Shown here one piece after another: positions 36,090 through 44,258 of a stretch of DNA of 64,000 nucleotides. Source of the DNA: Paenibacillus urinalis (GTDB taxonomy: Bacteria; Bacillota; Bacilli; Paenibacillales; Paenibacillaceae); the NCBI RefSeq assembly GCF_028747985.1, contig NZ_CP118108.1:4097501-4161500 (forward strand). The letters run 5' to 3'. The position numbers were made by a program, and so were the translations under genes. Under the pieces are notes generated by a model. The model was not told the origin of the DNA, ran no database searches, and worked only from the letters and a program-made list of their open reading frames with translations. Position 1 is the first letter of the stretch. Every line of letters starts with the position of its first letter.

Positions 36090-36108
36090 ATTATAGCACA
36101 TACGTTCG
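36090..36108 (-). promoter_or_regulatory. promoter -10 with overlapping LexA/DinR-like box
   Basis: Minus strand: CGAACGTATGTGCT (36095-36108) matches 8 of the 10 specified positions of the Bacillus LexA box CGAACN4GTTCG. It abuts TATAAT (36090-36095). It stands about 100 bases upstream of the YdjM-like gene, whose E. coli homologue is LexA-controlled. Confidence 0.35.
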
Positions 36109-36201
36109 CATACGTACACCCAATATTATCCTCATTTAAATATTGATTATGTAATTTAACACTCCTGAGTCCAATCTCATCAAACCGTCAGCTGTTATCA
36201 C

Positions 36202-36230
36202 AAAAATAAAGGGAGCAAAATTCGCTCCCT
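36202..36230 (-). terminator. terminator of the MetE-like gene
   Basis: Minus strand: AGGGAGC and GCTCCCT form a 7-bp stem with a 7-base loop, followed by TTATTTTTG. It lies 30 bases after the stop codon. Confidence 0.75.
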
Positions 36231-36259
36231 CTCACGATCCAAGCCGTATATAAATAGAT

Positions 36260-37345
36260 TTATGTCCAAATCTCATCCGCAATTTCTTTAACAAAGCGAA
36301 GCTTGGCCCACTGCTCTTCTTCCGATAGAATATTTCCTTCCTCTGTCGAAGAGAAGCCGCATTGCGGACTCAAGCAGAGCTGTTCGAGCGGCACATAGGC
36401 TGCTGCTTCTGCGATACGTGCTTTGATCTTCTCTTTATCCTCCAGTTCGCCTGATTTGGACGTAATTAGCCCCAGTACAATTTTTAAACCTGGGCGATTT
36501 ACATATTTCAGAGGTTCAAAACCTCCGGAACGCTCATCGTCAAACTCCAAGAATAACCCGTCTACATTGAGGCCCCCAAAAATGGTCTCCGAAGCATAAT
36601 CGTATCCGCCGCTTGCAAAGAAATTGGATTTATAGTTACCCCGGCAAATATGCATGGTAATGACTAGATCTTCAGGTTTATTTGCAATGGATTCATTGAT
36701 CATTCGCTGCATAATCTTCATCTCTTCAGCTGGATCGAGGCCCTTGGCACGAAGCTTATCGTGACCTTCCTCCGAGAAGAGATCCGCCCAAGCAGTATCA
36801 TCTAATTGTAAGTAACGGCAGCCAGCATCGTAGAACGCTTGAATCGCTTTTTGATAAGCGGCAATCGTATCCTGGAGGAAAGCTTCGCGATCCGGATAAA
36901 TCTCTTCATTCTGGTCTACACGATAAACCAGCATATTAGGACTTGGTATCGTCTGTTTCGCTACCGCTTCCCCCGCATGCTCATTAAGGAATTGAAAATG
37001 CGCAATAAACGGATGCGATGAAAAATCAATGTTACCAGTGACCCGAATACCCTCCTTGCGCGTCTCCATCTTATGAAAATTAAGTCCCGTATCTTTCTCA
37101 TAATACTCCACACCATCAAGCCCACCCAAGAAATCAAAGTGCCACCAGCTTCTACGGAATTCTCCGTCTGTAACGCCCAGGACACCGTTCTGCTTCTGCT
37201 TGTCAATAACCCGAATGATCTCTTCGTTCTCTACTTTTGACAGCTGTTCGAGTGTAATTGCGCCAGATTTATACTGTTCACGAGCTTCTGTTAAATTCGC
37301 AGGACGCAACAGACTTCCTACATGATCATGATGAAATGGTATCAT
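36260..37345 (-). CDS. MetE C-terminal-like protein, YxjG/YxjH family
   Basis: A 361-residue protein resembling the catalytic half of cobalamin-independent methionine synthase. It begins FHHDHVGSLLRP, has VTDGEFRRSWWHFDF near residue 58, and ends with zinc-site blocks: HICRGNY near 230, FLEFDDERSG near 265 and LCLSPQCGFSS near 320. The latter place His, Glu and Cys as metal ligands. YxjG-type proteins are presumed methyltransferases making methionine from an alternative donor. The Bacillus genes are under S-box control; I find no SAM riboswitch here. It starts at ATG 37345 behind AGGGAGAG, with a TGTTATAAT extended -10 upstream. Confidence 0.9.
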   Translation of the reverse strand: MIPFHHDHVGSLLRPANLTEAREQYKSGAITLEQLSKVENEEIIRVIDKQKQNGVLGVTDGEFRRSWWHFDFLGGLDGVEYYEKDTGLNFHKMETRKEGIRVTGNIDFSSHPFIAHFQFLNEHAGEAVAKQTIPSPNMLVYRVDQNEEIYPDREAFLQDTIAAYQKAIQAFYDAGCRYLQLDDTAWADLFSEEGHDKLRAKGLDPAEEMKIMQRMINESIANKPEDLVITMHICRGNYKSNFFASGGYDYASETIFGGLNVDGLFLEFDDERSGGFEPLKYVNRPGLKIVLGLITSKSGELEDKEKIKARIAEAAAYVPLEQLCLSPQCGFSSTEEGNILSEEEQWAKLRFVKEIADEIWT

Positions 37346-37378
37346 AGATGTCTCTCCCTAATATTTGATGTACAGAAA

Positions 37379-37387
37379 ATTATAACA
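37379..37387 (-). promoter_or_regulatory. extended -10 promoter of the MetE-like gene
   Basis: The minus strand reads TGTTATAAT, an extended -10 element, 34 bases upstream of the ATG. The -35 region has no good match, which is usual for extended -10 promoters. Confidence 0.45.
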
Positions 37388-37508
37388 TACTAAAATTGCA
37401 AGCATATATTCTAGCATGGGATGACTTGCTATAACTATTAAGTATAAATAAATCTTTTGAAGCGATCTATCATAGGTCACCCCGTATGTTTGTTAAGATA
37501 TTATATAG

Positions 37509-37535
37509 AAAAAAGGCAACTCATAAGAGTCGCCT
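37509..37535 (-). terminator. terminator after the zeta-toxin remnant
   Basis: Minus strand: AGGCGACTC and GAGTTGCCT form a 9-bp stem with one G-U pair and a 4-base loop, followed by six T residues. It closes the decayed toxin module, showing the module once had its own transcript end. Confidence 0.82.
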
Positions 37536-37549
37536 CTATCAGATCTGGT

Positions 37550-37751
37550 TTATTCTTGTACGCTATGCCTCTCTTGCAGGCGAAGAATATTTTCTACCCA
37601 CTTCGGCAAGGGTGATATGTATTGTTTTATTGTTGCATAATCGGCCTCCAGTATGACTTCACCAGCAGAACCGCATTAGATTCCGGATCGTACTTTTCCC
37701 GCTGCCGTTATTTCCTGCAAATACAAACATGGTAGCAGTAGATTCACTCAT
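37550..37751 (-). pseudogene. remnant of a zeta-toxin-like AAA kinase gene
   Basis: An ATG at 37751, overlapping the end of the small upstream gene by 8 bases, opens 30 codons containing MFVFAGNNGSGKSTIRNL. This is a P-loop placed at the very N-terminus as in zeta toxins and related UDP-sugar kinases. The frame then stops at 37659. In another frame the sequence continues without a break as GSAGEVILEADYATIKQY and on to QERHSVQE, ending at 37550, which looks like the original C-terminus. A normal protein would be near 190-200 residues, so roughly 130 central residues are missing and the junction is out of frame. The gene is inactive. Confidence 0.75.
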
Positions 37752-37920
37752 GGTGAAGATCCTGTTCCTTCAATTGTTCGATCTGGCCATTACTATACTC
37801 TTTGACAAAATGTCCTTCTCTCGTTTTATAGACGATATAAGTGCTATTCGCTTTAGCATCCAACTTTGCTCTTTCACCGGTTAGTTTAATGAACTTACTT
37901 AAGTCTTTAATACTGTTCAT
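37744..37920 (-). CDS. small protein upstream of the zeta-toxin remnant, probable antitoxin
   Basis: A 58-residue charged protein (MNSIKDLSKFIKLTGERAK ... GQIEQLKEQDLHHE). It starts at ATG 37920 with GGAGG 11 bases upstream. It overlaps the toxin remnant's start codon, the usual coupling of an antitoxin-toxin pair. No database family comes to mind from sequence alone; the antitoxin role is inferred from size, charge and position. Its frame is intact although the toxin gene has collapsed, as expected if loss of the toxin removed the need for it only recently. Confidence 0.7.
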   Translation of the reverse strand: MNSIKDLSKFIKLTGERAKLDAKANSTYIVYKTREGHFVKEYSNGQIEQLKEQDLHHE

Positions 37921-38037
37921 ATAACCTTCAACCTCCAATCGTTACATGCACCAAAAGTATATAAAATAATGGCAATTATAGCAGTTGGATTCCACAAAAA
38001 AGACTACTCCAATGAGTAGCCTTTATAGATAAGTTTG

Positions 38038-38739
38038 TCATTGCTTTGCCTTGTAAAACTCATGGTACAGCTTCATTAGTGCGCGCTTCTCAATTCGGGA
38101 TACATAGCTCCGGCTGATGCCGAGCTCCTTCGCGATTTCACGCTGTGTGCGTTCTTCTCCGCCAGCTTCAAGTCCGAAACGTCCGACCACAACTTCCTTC
38201 TCCCGTTCATCGAGAATGTCGAGGTTCTGATAGATTTTACTCTTCTCAATCTTGAGCTGGACCTTATCCATGACCTCATCCGCTTCCGTGCCGAGGATAT
38301 CGATAAGCGTAATTTCGTTACCCTCCTTATCCATTCCGATCGGATCGTGGAGTGATACGTCCTTACGGGTCTTTTTTAATGACCTCAAATGCATCAGTAT
38401 TTCATTTTCTATACAACGGGCCGCAAATGTTGCGAGCTTGGTCCCTTTTCCCTGCTGAAAGCTTTCGATTGCTTTAATCAGCCCGATCGTCCCGATGGAG
38501 ATAAGATCCTCCAAATCCTCGCCGGTGTTATCGAACTTCTTCACAATATGGGCAACCAGCCTCAGATTATGTTCGATCAGAAGATTACGCGATCTTGCAT
38601 CGCCTTCTGCCATCAGCTTCAAATGTTTGGCTTCGTCTGCCTCTGATAACGGCTGAGGAAATGCATTGTTCTTCACATAAGAGACAAGCAGTGTCAATTC
38701 CTTAATAAATAGGGCAATGGCCGTAAAAATACCAGGCAC
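38038..38739 (-). CDS. sigK: RNA polymerase sporulation sigma factor SigK
   Basis: A 233-residue mother-cell sigma factor. The first 20 residues ([17 protein letters not shown] region) are the hydrophobic pro-sequence removed by SpoIVFB. Region 2 contains [16 protein letters not shown] and [18 protein letters not shown]; region 4 ends with the helix-turn-helix [20 protein letters not shown]. The start is GTG 38739 behind AGGAGG at 8-base spacing, with another GTG three codons up. The gene is continuous, with no skin-type element as in B. subtilis. It would drive late coat and mother-cell genes. Confidence 0.96.
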   Translation of the reverse strand: MPGIFTAIALFIKELTLLVSYVKNNAFPQPLSEADEAKHLKLMAEGDARSRNLLIEHNLRLVAHIVKKFDNTGEDLEDLISIGTIGLIKAIESFQQGKGTKLATFAARCIENEILMHLRSLKKTRKDVSLHDPIGMDKEGNEITLIDILGTEADEVMDKVQLKIEKSKIYQNLDILDEREKEVVVGRFGLEAGGEERTQREIAKELGISRSYVSRIEKRALMKLYHEFYKAKQ

Positions 38740-38789
38740 GGGTGACACCTCCTACATTCTTCAGAGTCTACATTCTTTGTCGTCTAACT

Positions 38790-38797
38790 AATGTATG
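38790..38797 (-). promoter_or_regulatory. candidate sigma-E -10 element of sigK
   Basis: The minus strand reads CATACATT, a full match to the sigma-E -10 consensus, about 50 bases upstream of sigK. The -35 region is weak. sigK is sigma-E dependent in Bacillus. The rest of the 260-base gap to the divergent oxidoreductase has no other clear signal. Confidence 0.35.
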
Positions 38798-38999
38798 TAG
38801 GCATGCACCCATTCGTGCCTGTACGAACGAACCGCATCCATGTTTTTAAACATCGCTTTTTCGTTTGGCACCCGGTATTAACTTTTTATCATCGTCGGAC
38901 AAATTTGATCAAGAATAGGTCAATTTAGCAACAACTGTGTAGAAAGCTTACCTTTTTTTGTACTATTCTGACAGTAGTTTATAGAGGAGGCTGATGATA

Positions 39000-40304
39000 T
39001 TGGCAGTTAAAAAACGTTATGCACATGTCGGTACAGGAGGACGGGCATCCTTCTTCTATGAAGCGATCGTGGGCAGTTATCAGGACAGCGCTGAGCTGGT
39101 CGCCTTTTGCGATTCGAATCAGACCCGCATGAATTATGCGAACAACCGGCTCGCTGAGAAGTTCCCGCATTATCGCCCCATTCCTACCTACAAAGCCGCT
39201 GATTTTGATGAAATGATTCGCACGGAGAAACCGGATGTGGTCATCGTAACGACCATTGACCGTACTCATCATCATTATATTATTCGGGCAATGGAGCTCG
39301 GCTGTGACGTCATTACCGAGAAACCGATGACCGTGGACGAGGATAAATGCCAGCAGATCATCGACACCGTTGAACGGACCGGACAGAAGGTACGCGTGAC
39401 CTTTAACTACCGCTATTCTCCTCATGCGACCAAGGTAAGGGAATTGATTCGGGATGGGGTCATCGGCGATGTGCTGCACGTCAATTTTGAGTGGCTGCTG
39501 GATACGAGACACGGAGCGGACTATTTCCGGCGCTGGCACCGGGATAAACGCAACAGCGGCGGGCTGCTCGTGCACAAATCGACACACCACTTCGATCTGG
39601 TTAACTTCTGGTTGAACTCCGAACCGAAGACGGTCTTTGCCATGGGAGATCTATTATTCTATGGAAAGGAAAATGCCGAAAAGAGAGGCGTAAACTCCTT
39701 CTATCAGCGTGCATACGGCAATCCGGCAGCCAAGGAGGATCCTTTTGCTCTGGACCTTGAGAAATCTCCTTCATTAAAAGGACTGTACCTGGACGCTGAG
39801 CACGAGGACGGCTACCAACGGGATCAAAGTGTGTTTGGGGAGGGTATTTCGATTGAAGACACGATGAACGTGCTTGTCAGATACAAAAATAACGCGATGC
39901 TCAATTACTCCCTTCATGCTTATGCCCCATGGGAAGGCCATATGGTATCCTTCAATGGAACCAAAGGACGCATTCAGATGCGGATTGGTGAAAAATCATA
40001 TGTTAATTCCGGCGGCAAACAGACCGATGAAGGAGCAACAAGGCTCAGACAGATTCTCGTTCAGCCGATGTGGGAGGATGCTTATGAGGTTCAGCTGGAA
40101 AATAAAGCCGGTGGTCATGGCGGAGCGGACCCCATTCTGCTGGAAGACTTGTTCGGCACACCACCGGAGGATCCATTCCACCGTTCCGCATCCCATCTGG
40201 ACGGAGCCATGTCCATTCTCACTGGTATAGCGGGCAACGTTTCGATGAGAACCGGGCAGGCTGTTCAGATTGAGAACTTATTAAAGTTCCCTTCCAGAGC
40301 TTAA
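39000..40304 (+). CDS. Gfo/Idh/MocA family oxidoreductase
   Basis: A 434-residue dehydrogenase-like protein. It has an N-terminal Rossmann loop ([18 protein letters not shown]), a nucleotide-contacting segment [15 protein letters not shown] and the family signature [13 protein letters not shown] near residue 105. A C-terminal alpha/beta substrate domain follows, with [19 protein letters not shown]. It would oxidise or reduce a sugar or cyclitol with NAD(P). The start is TTG 39000, at 9-base spacing from GAGGAGG; an ATG six bases earlier is too close. It converges on the SBP of the pectate lyase operon, sharing a terminator. A role in sugar breakdown is inferred. Confidence 0.88.
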   Translation: MAVKKRYAHVGTGGRASFFYEAIVGSYQDSAELVAFCDSNQTRMNYANNRLAEKFPHYRPIPTYKAADFDEMIRTEKPDVVIVTTIDRTHHHYIIRAMELGCDVITEKPMTVDEDKCQQIIDTVERTGQKVRVTFNYRYSPHATKVRELIRDGVIGDVLHVNFEWLLDTRHGADYFRRWHRDKRNSGGLLVHKSTHHFDLVNFWLNSEPKTVFAMGDLLFYGKENAEKRGVNSFYQRAYGNPAAKEDPFALDLEKSPSLKGLYLDAEHEDGYQRDQSVFGEGISIEDTMNVLVRYKNNAMLNYSLHAYAPWEGHMVSFNGTKGRIQMRIGEKSYVNSGGKQTDEGATRLRQILVQPMWEDAYEVQLENKAGGHGGADPILLEDLFGTPPEDPFHRSASHLDGAMSILTGIAGNVSMRTGQAVQIENLLKFPSRA

Positions 40305-40454
40305 TTGAAAGCGTTCCCTATTAGGTGTCGATGCGTCTGCTTCTATTCCTTTGCATAGCGTCCATAACATAGCAGCACTTGCTTTAGTTATACAAAAGTA
40401 AGAGGATAGAGCGTATTCACTAGTTAGTTCACTCCAATTTTAGATATTTCATGC

Positions 40455-40498
40455 TGCTAGGAGGAACGTCTTCATCCCAAGATTGAAGAAGCCTAGCA
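40455..40498. repeat. two-tier hairpin in the 309-base gap after the oxidoreductase
   Basis: TGCTAGG (40455-40461) pairs with CCTAGCA (40492-40498), enclosing CTTCA/TGAAG (40470-40474, 40484-40488). No T-run follows. The rest of this gap contains one bidirectional terminator and nothing else that I can identify. Confidence 0.35.
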
Positions 40499-40522
40499 CG
40501 TGTTATGCATACCCACCAATAA

Positions 40523-40555
40523 AGAAGCCGCATCCTTATCGGATGCGGCGTTTTG
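40523..40555. terminator. bidirectional terminator between oxidoreductase and SBP genes
   Basis: GCCGCATCC (40527-40535) and GGATGCGGC (40541-40549) form a perfect 9-bp stem with a 5-base loop. The plus strand continues GTTTTG and the minus strand TTCTTTATT, so it probably serves both convergent genes. Confidence 0.75.
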
Positions 40556-40613
40556 AATCAATTTCATAATACCTTTAGCTGCTTCAATCAAGGGTATACA
40601 TAGTCTTTATAAA

Positions 40614-41972
40614 CTACTCTGCCCCGGCATCTGTCATCTTCTGGTTAGATTCCTCCGCGTATTCTCTGAAGATCGTATTGAAGTCGCCTTCGAGCACCAC
40701 TCTCGGTGCTGCCTTGGCATATGGTGTATTAATCGTGCGATCGTGATCCGATTTATAAGGAATTTCCGCAAATTCATTGAAGAACGCCGCACCGTAGTTC
40801 TTGCCTTGGTATACGCTGTCCGCTCCATACTGCTCGATAATGCTGTCATTATTCAGAACCGGCATTATTCCGTTTCTGGAGAGCTTCGTCTGTACTTCTT
40901 CCGAGACGAGATATTTAATGACTTCCATTGCCGCATCTTTATTCTCCGTCATCTTCGTTAAACTGAAGTAGGTAGGGTAGGCCTGTGTACCAATTCCAGG
41001 TGCATCCGCAAAAGTCGGCATCGCGACCATATCCCAGTTCATTTTTGAGAACTCGTCAGGAAATACTGATGTGATCGAAGACAGCCAGCCGAACATCGCA
41101 AGCTCCTGAGCTTCAAGGAATTCCTTACGATAAGGCAGCTTGTTCTCATGGGCCTGCATATACTCGCGGTAGCCGGGCACATCCGCTGGTTTAACGAATA
41201 CGGTCTCATAGAAGTTTTTCCAACGCTCATCCTGATCGAGTGTAGACTTTTTCGTTTCCGGGTCGACATAAGGGATGGATAAATGATTCATCAGAAGAAG
41301 ATGGGTCTCTGAGGAAGATAAGCCGACATAGGACTTATCCCCTTCGGTACGTGTCAGCTTCTTGGACAGCTCCGCTGCTTCGTCCCATGTCATTCCGTCA
41401 ACCGGATAATCGACTCCAAATTTATCGAACAAGTCCTTGTTGTAGTACAGCACCATCGTGTTGTTAAAGACAGGTACGCCCCATATTTGATCTCCGGAGA
41501 TCTGCTTAATCGCATCGACAATGGTGGGTTCAAATTGGTTCATATCGATCTCATGCTGTTCAATCAGCTCCGTCATATCGTACTGAAGATCGAAGTCCGT
41601 TAGATATGTCGAGAATCCGCCGATGGATTCCCAGTAAATATCAATACGCTGACCCGCTGTAATCAATTCCTTCAGACCAACCTCATTGGTCTTCGGAATG
41701 TATTCGATCGTATAATCCGGAAACTTCTCCTTCAGCAGATCTCCAAAGCGCTCGTTCCAGCTCTCTACAGAGTCTCCGCTGTTGGAATACACATACAATG
41801 TATCTTTTCCATCTTTGTTATCCACAACAGGAGTTGCCGCCGCTCCTCCAGGCTCTTCCCCTCCGCCTGTATTGCCTGCACTTCCGGTTCCACCCGAGCT
41901 GCAAGCACTAAGTATCCATACCAAGCTTAAGCATAGCGTCAACATCACGGAGTAAAATTTGCGACTGTTCAT
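40614..41972 (-). CDS. ABC transporter substrate-binding lipoprotein of the pectinolytic operon
   Basis: A 452-residue SBP_bac_1 protein. The signal sequence ends in a lipobox LSAC near residue 24, followed by a Gly-rich tether. Typical features include FPDYTIEYIPKTNEVGLKEL near the N-terminal lobe and VPVFNNTMVLYYNKDLFDKF in the hinge region. It is the third gene after the GH95 enzyme and the pectate lyase, 43 bases downstream. No permease genes accompany it, so it must share permeases elsewhere, possibly one of the two pairs at 52.9-61.1 kb. It starts at ATG 41972 behind AAGGGGG. The ligand is probably a plant cell-wall oligosaccharide. Confidence 0.87.
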   Translation of the reverse strand: MNSRKFYSVMLTLCLSLVWILSACSSGGTGSAGNTGGGEEPGGAAATPVVDNKDGKDTLYVYSNSGDSVESWNERFGDLLKEKFPDYTIEYIPKTNEVGLKELITAGQRIDIYWESIGGFSTYLTDFDLQYDMTELIEQHEIDMNQFEPTIVDAIKQISGDQIWGVPVFNNTMVLYYNKDLFDKFGVDYPVDGMTWDEAAELSKKLTRTEGDKSYVGLSSSETHLLLMNHLSIPYVDPETKKSTLDQDERWKNFYETVFVKPADVPGYREYMQAHENKLPYRKEFLEAQELAMFGWLSSITSVFPDEFSKMNWDMVAMPTFADAPGIGTQAYPTYFSLTKMTENKDAAMEVIKYLVSEEVQTKLSRNGIMPVLNNDSIIEQYGADSVYQGKNYGAAFFNEFAEIPYKSDHDRTINTPYAKAAPRVVLEGDFNTIFREYAEESNQKMTDAGAE

Positions 41973-42015
41973 AATGATCCCCCTTCAAATGTTAGAATCA
42001 AGAGAAACCTAAATC

Positions 42016-44255
42016 TTACTGCTGTAACAGCTGCACTTCGGAAAACAGAGAAGTATTATAATTCTCTACCGGATTATTCTCATCTCCCGCGTCAACGGCC
42101 ATACCAATATAAAAGGTATCCAGCCCTGCCATCGTGACAGACGACACTTCCGTCCAGGCTACACCGTCAGCGGAGTGATAGCCGGTGATGGTATTCCCTT
42201 CCTTAACCAGCTTGAACCAGTAAGGAGTGCTCAGCGATGGAATCGGTGGGGTCTGTACCATCTGTCCCCCTTCGTCTTGTCTGCTGTAGAACACGGAGCA
42301 ATACTGGTCGCCTCTAACCGAAAATCCGATCATCGCTTCTTTGGCTGCCGGACTTAGGCTGCTGCGGATCATTAGTCCTGAACGATTATGAGGAGCCGTC
42401 TCAGACAACTGATCCAGTCTTGCAATGAACTCTGCATCGCCTTCGAGCTGCTGATATACGTATTGAAAGGACTGATCTTCATTCGTCTTCCCGCTGTTAC
42501 CGGCGAAGAGCGGATCAATATTCCCTCCTCCTTTCACTGTAAATACACCATTTCTCAAGTCAGCATGACCGGCTATGCCCGGCTCACCGATATCGGCAGA
42601 GCTCCAAGCCCCAAGCTCACCGTTAGCATTAATATGGACGACGACTGCAGCAGAGTCCGTCTTTGTACCGCTGTTATCTACCGCTCGAGCTGTAATATAG
42701 TAGCTGCCTTCCGGCAGGTCATCCCATTTCCATTGATAAGGAGCGGATGTATCTTCTCCAAGCTTAACACCGCTTGCATAAAACTCGACTTTGGCGATAC
42801 TTCCATCTGGATCAGATGCCTCGGCGTTAATCATGATCTTCCCTGGCTGGCCCTTCAAGGCATTCATCTCCGGTGAAACGATCTCAACCTCCGGATTGAT
42901 GGAACCGCTTCCCACTATGTTGTTCAAATAGTTCTCCAGATTGGTATATCCATCATCATTGATGTCGCCATTCCGGTCCGCAGCATCATTCGGATTGAGG
43001 CCCTGCTCAAGCTCCCACGTATCCGGCATTCCGTCCAGATCTGTATCATCAGGTGCCGCCTTGCTGGCAAGCTCAGTCCATCCACCCACTTCCTCTGGAT
43101 GGTTGATTTGTCTTCCTGTCCGGTTACGCACATCATTAACAAGTCTGGCATCGATAGAATCCCGTTTCGGCAGAATTGCCCCGGCCTGATTCAGCACCAG
43201 CTCATAAGCCTCTGCTGCAGATTGCAGAGTAACCGGTGTAACTTGAAGAGGTTCATATACCAGCTCCTTGCCCGTATCCGGATTCACGGCAATCCAGTTG
43301 TCTTCAGTCGCTGCCGGATCTCCGTCAATCACATTGCCTGATACATGAAGCTTGCCATTCGCCCCGGTCTGACTGAGGATGATGCTCCGTTTGTCCAATA
43401 ACGTATCCGGTCCATACTTGTAGTAGTTGTTCACTATGTTAATATCTGCTTGATCTCCGCCATAACCGCTCAGGTAATTCCAGTTGTACACGATGTTGTT
43501 GCTGAAATCGAAATTTTGATTGTCTTCCAGCGTTCCTTTTACTCTAGGGTTACGGCTTGAGTTATGGAGCAAAATGTTATGATGATAGCTTGCATGCCCG
43601 CTCCCCACAAACCACCGAAGCCATGTCTTCCCTTCGAATGACTGGACATATGAAGAGCTTCACCTATAATGGACCACTGCACGGTGGTGTTCTGGTTCTC
43701 GTAAGGAGACAGCACTTCGTCAACACCCCATGTGACAGAGCAGTGATCAATCATGATATTGCTATACCTTCTGGCCGACATGCCATCGCCGGTTGATTCG
43801 GTGTGATCCCCCATTCTAAAGCGCATATAACGTATGATCACATGATCTGCCTCGATATAAGTCGAATGGTTGTTGACACTGATGCCGTCACCGGGTGCGG
43901 TCTGCCCTGCTATAGTGATGTTGTCGCCTCGGATACGAAGCGGAGAGTCAAGCGTTATATTTCCTGACACTTTGAATACAACCGTCCGGTTCCCCTGGCT
44001 GACCGCTTCTCTTAACGAACCGGGACCGCTGTCATTCAGATTCGTCACATACACGACATCGCCGCCTCGTCCTCCGGTAGTGTACATGCCTCCTCCTTCA
44101 GCTCCCGGAAAAGCCGGGAGAGCTTCGCTGTCTGCCGCTATTTGAACAGCAGACGGAGGTTCATCCTGTGCGTATGCTTGATAGGGGACTGCGATAACTG
44201 CCAGCATAGCCGTCAGCAATGTCATTGAAACTTGGCGTTTCCATAGACTAATCAT
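42016..44255 (-). pseudogene. secreted multidomain pectate lyase, interrupted by one frameshift
   Basis: The two reading frames 44255-43539 and 43608-42016 join into one protein of about 746 residues if one base is restored near 43603-43606 (a run of four C). The N-terminal frame has a signal peptide (cut after AYA, residue 29), then a right-handed beta-helix pectate lyase start: FPGAEGGGMYTTGGRGG, GSLREAVSQGNRTVVF and VIIRYMRFRMGD. The second frame continues GSGHASYHHNILLHNSSRNP and NIVYNWNYLSGYGG. It then has a calcium-type DTDLDGMPDTWELEQGLNP / DRNGDINDDGYTNLENYLN segment, a Big_9-type Ig domain and a C-terminal DUF1349-like beta-sandwich. Whether the frameshift is real decay or a sequence error cannot be told here. 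Confidence 0.85.
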
Positions 44256-44258
44256 CCA

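Noticed and set aside
37346..37508. SAM (S-box) riboswitch upstream of the MetE-like gene
   Set aside because: Bacillus yxjG and yxjH are S-box controlled, but the conserved S-box core segments and a leader terminator are not seen here; the hairpin at 37509-37535 belongs to the toxin remnant upstream.
38038..38739. A sigK gene split by a skin-like element
   Set aside because: The gene is continuous, with all sigma regions in one frame and no recombinase nearby.
38979..39590. A 203-codon minus-strand frame over the oxidoreductase start
   Set aside because: It is antisense to the Rossmann domain of a clear Gfo/Idh/MocA gene and lacks a start signal.
42016..44255. Two separate genes, a short lyase and a second secreted protein
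   Set aside because: The second frame has no signal peptide or ribosome binding site and continues the beta-helix of the first without loss.
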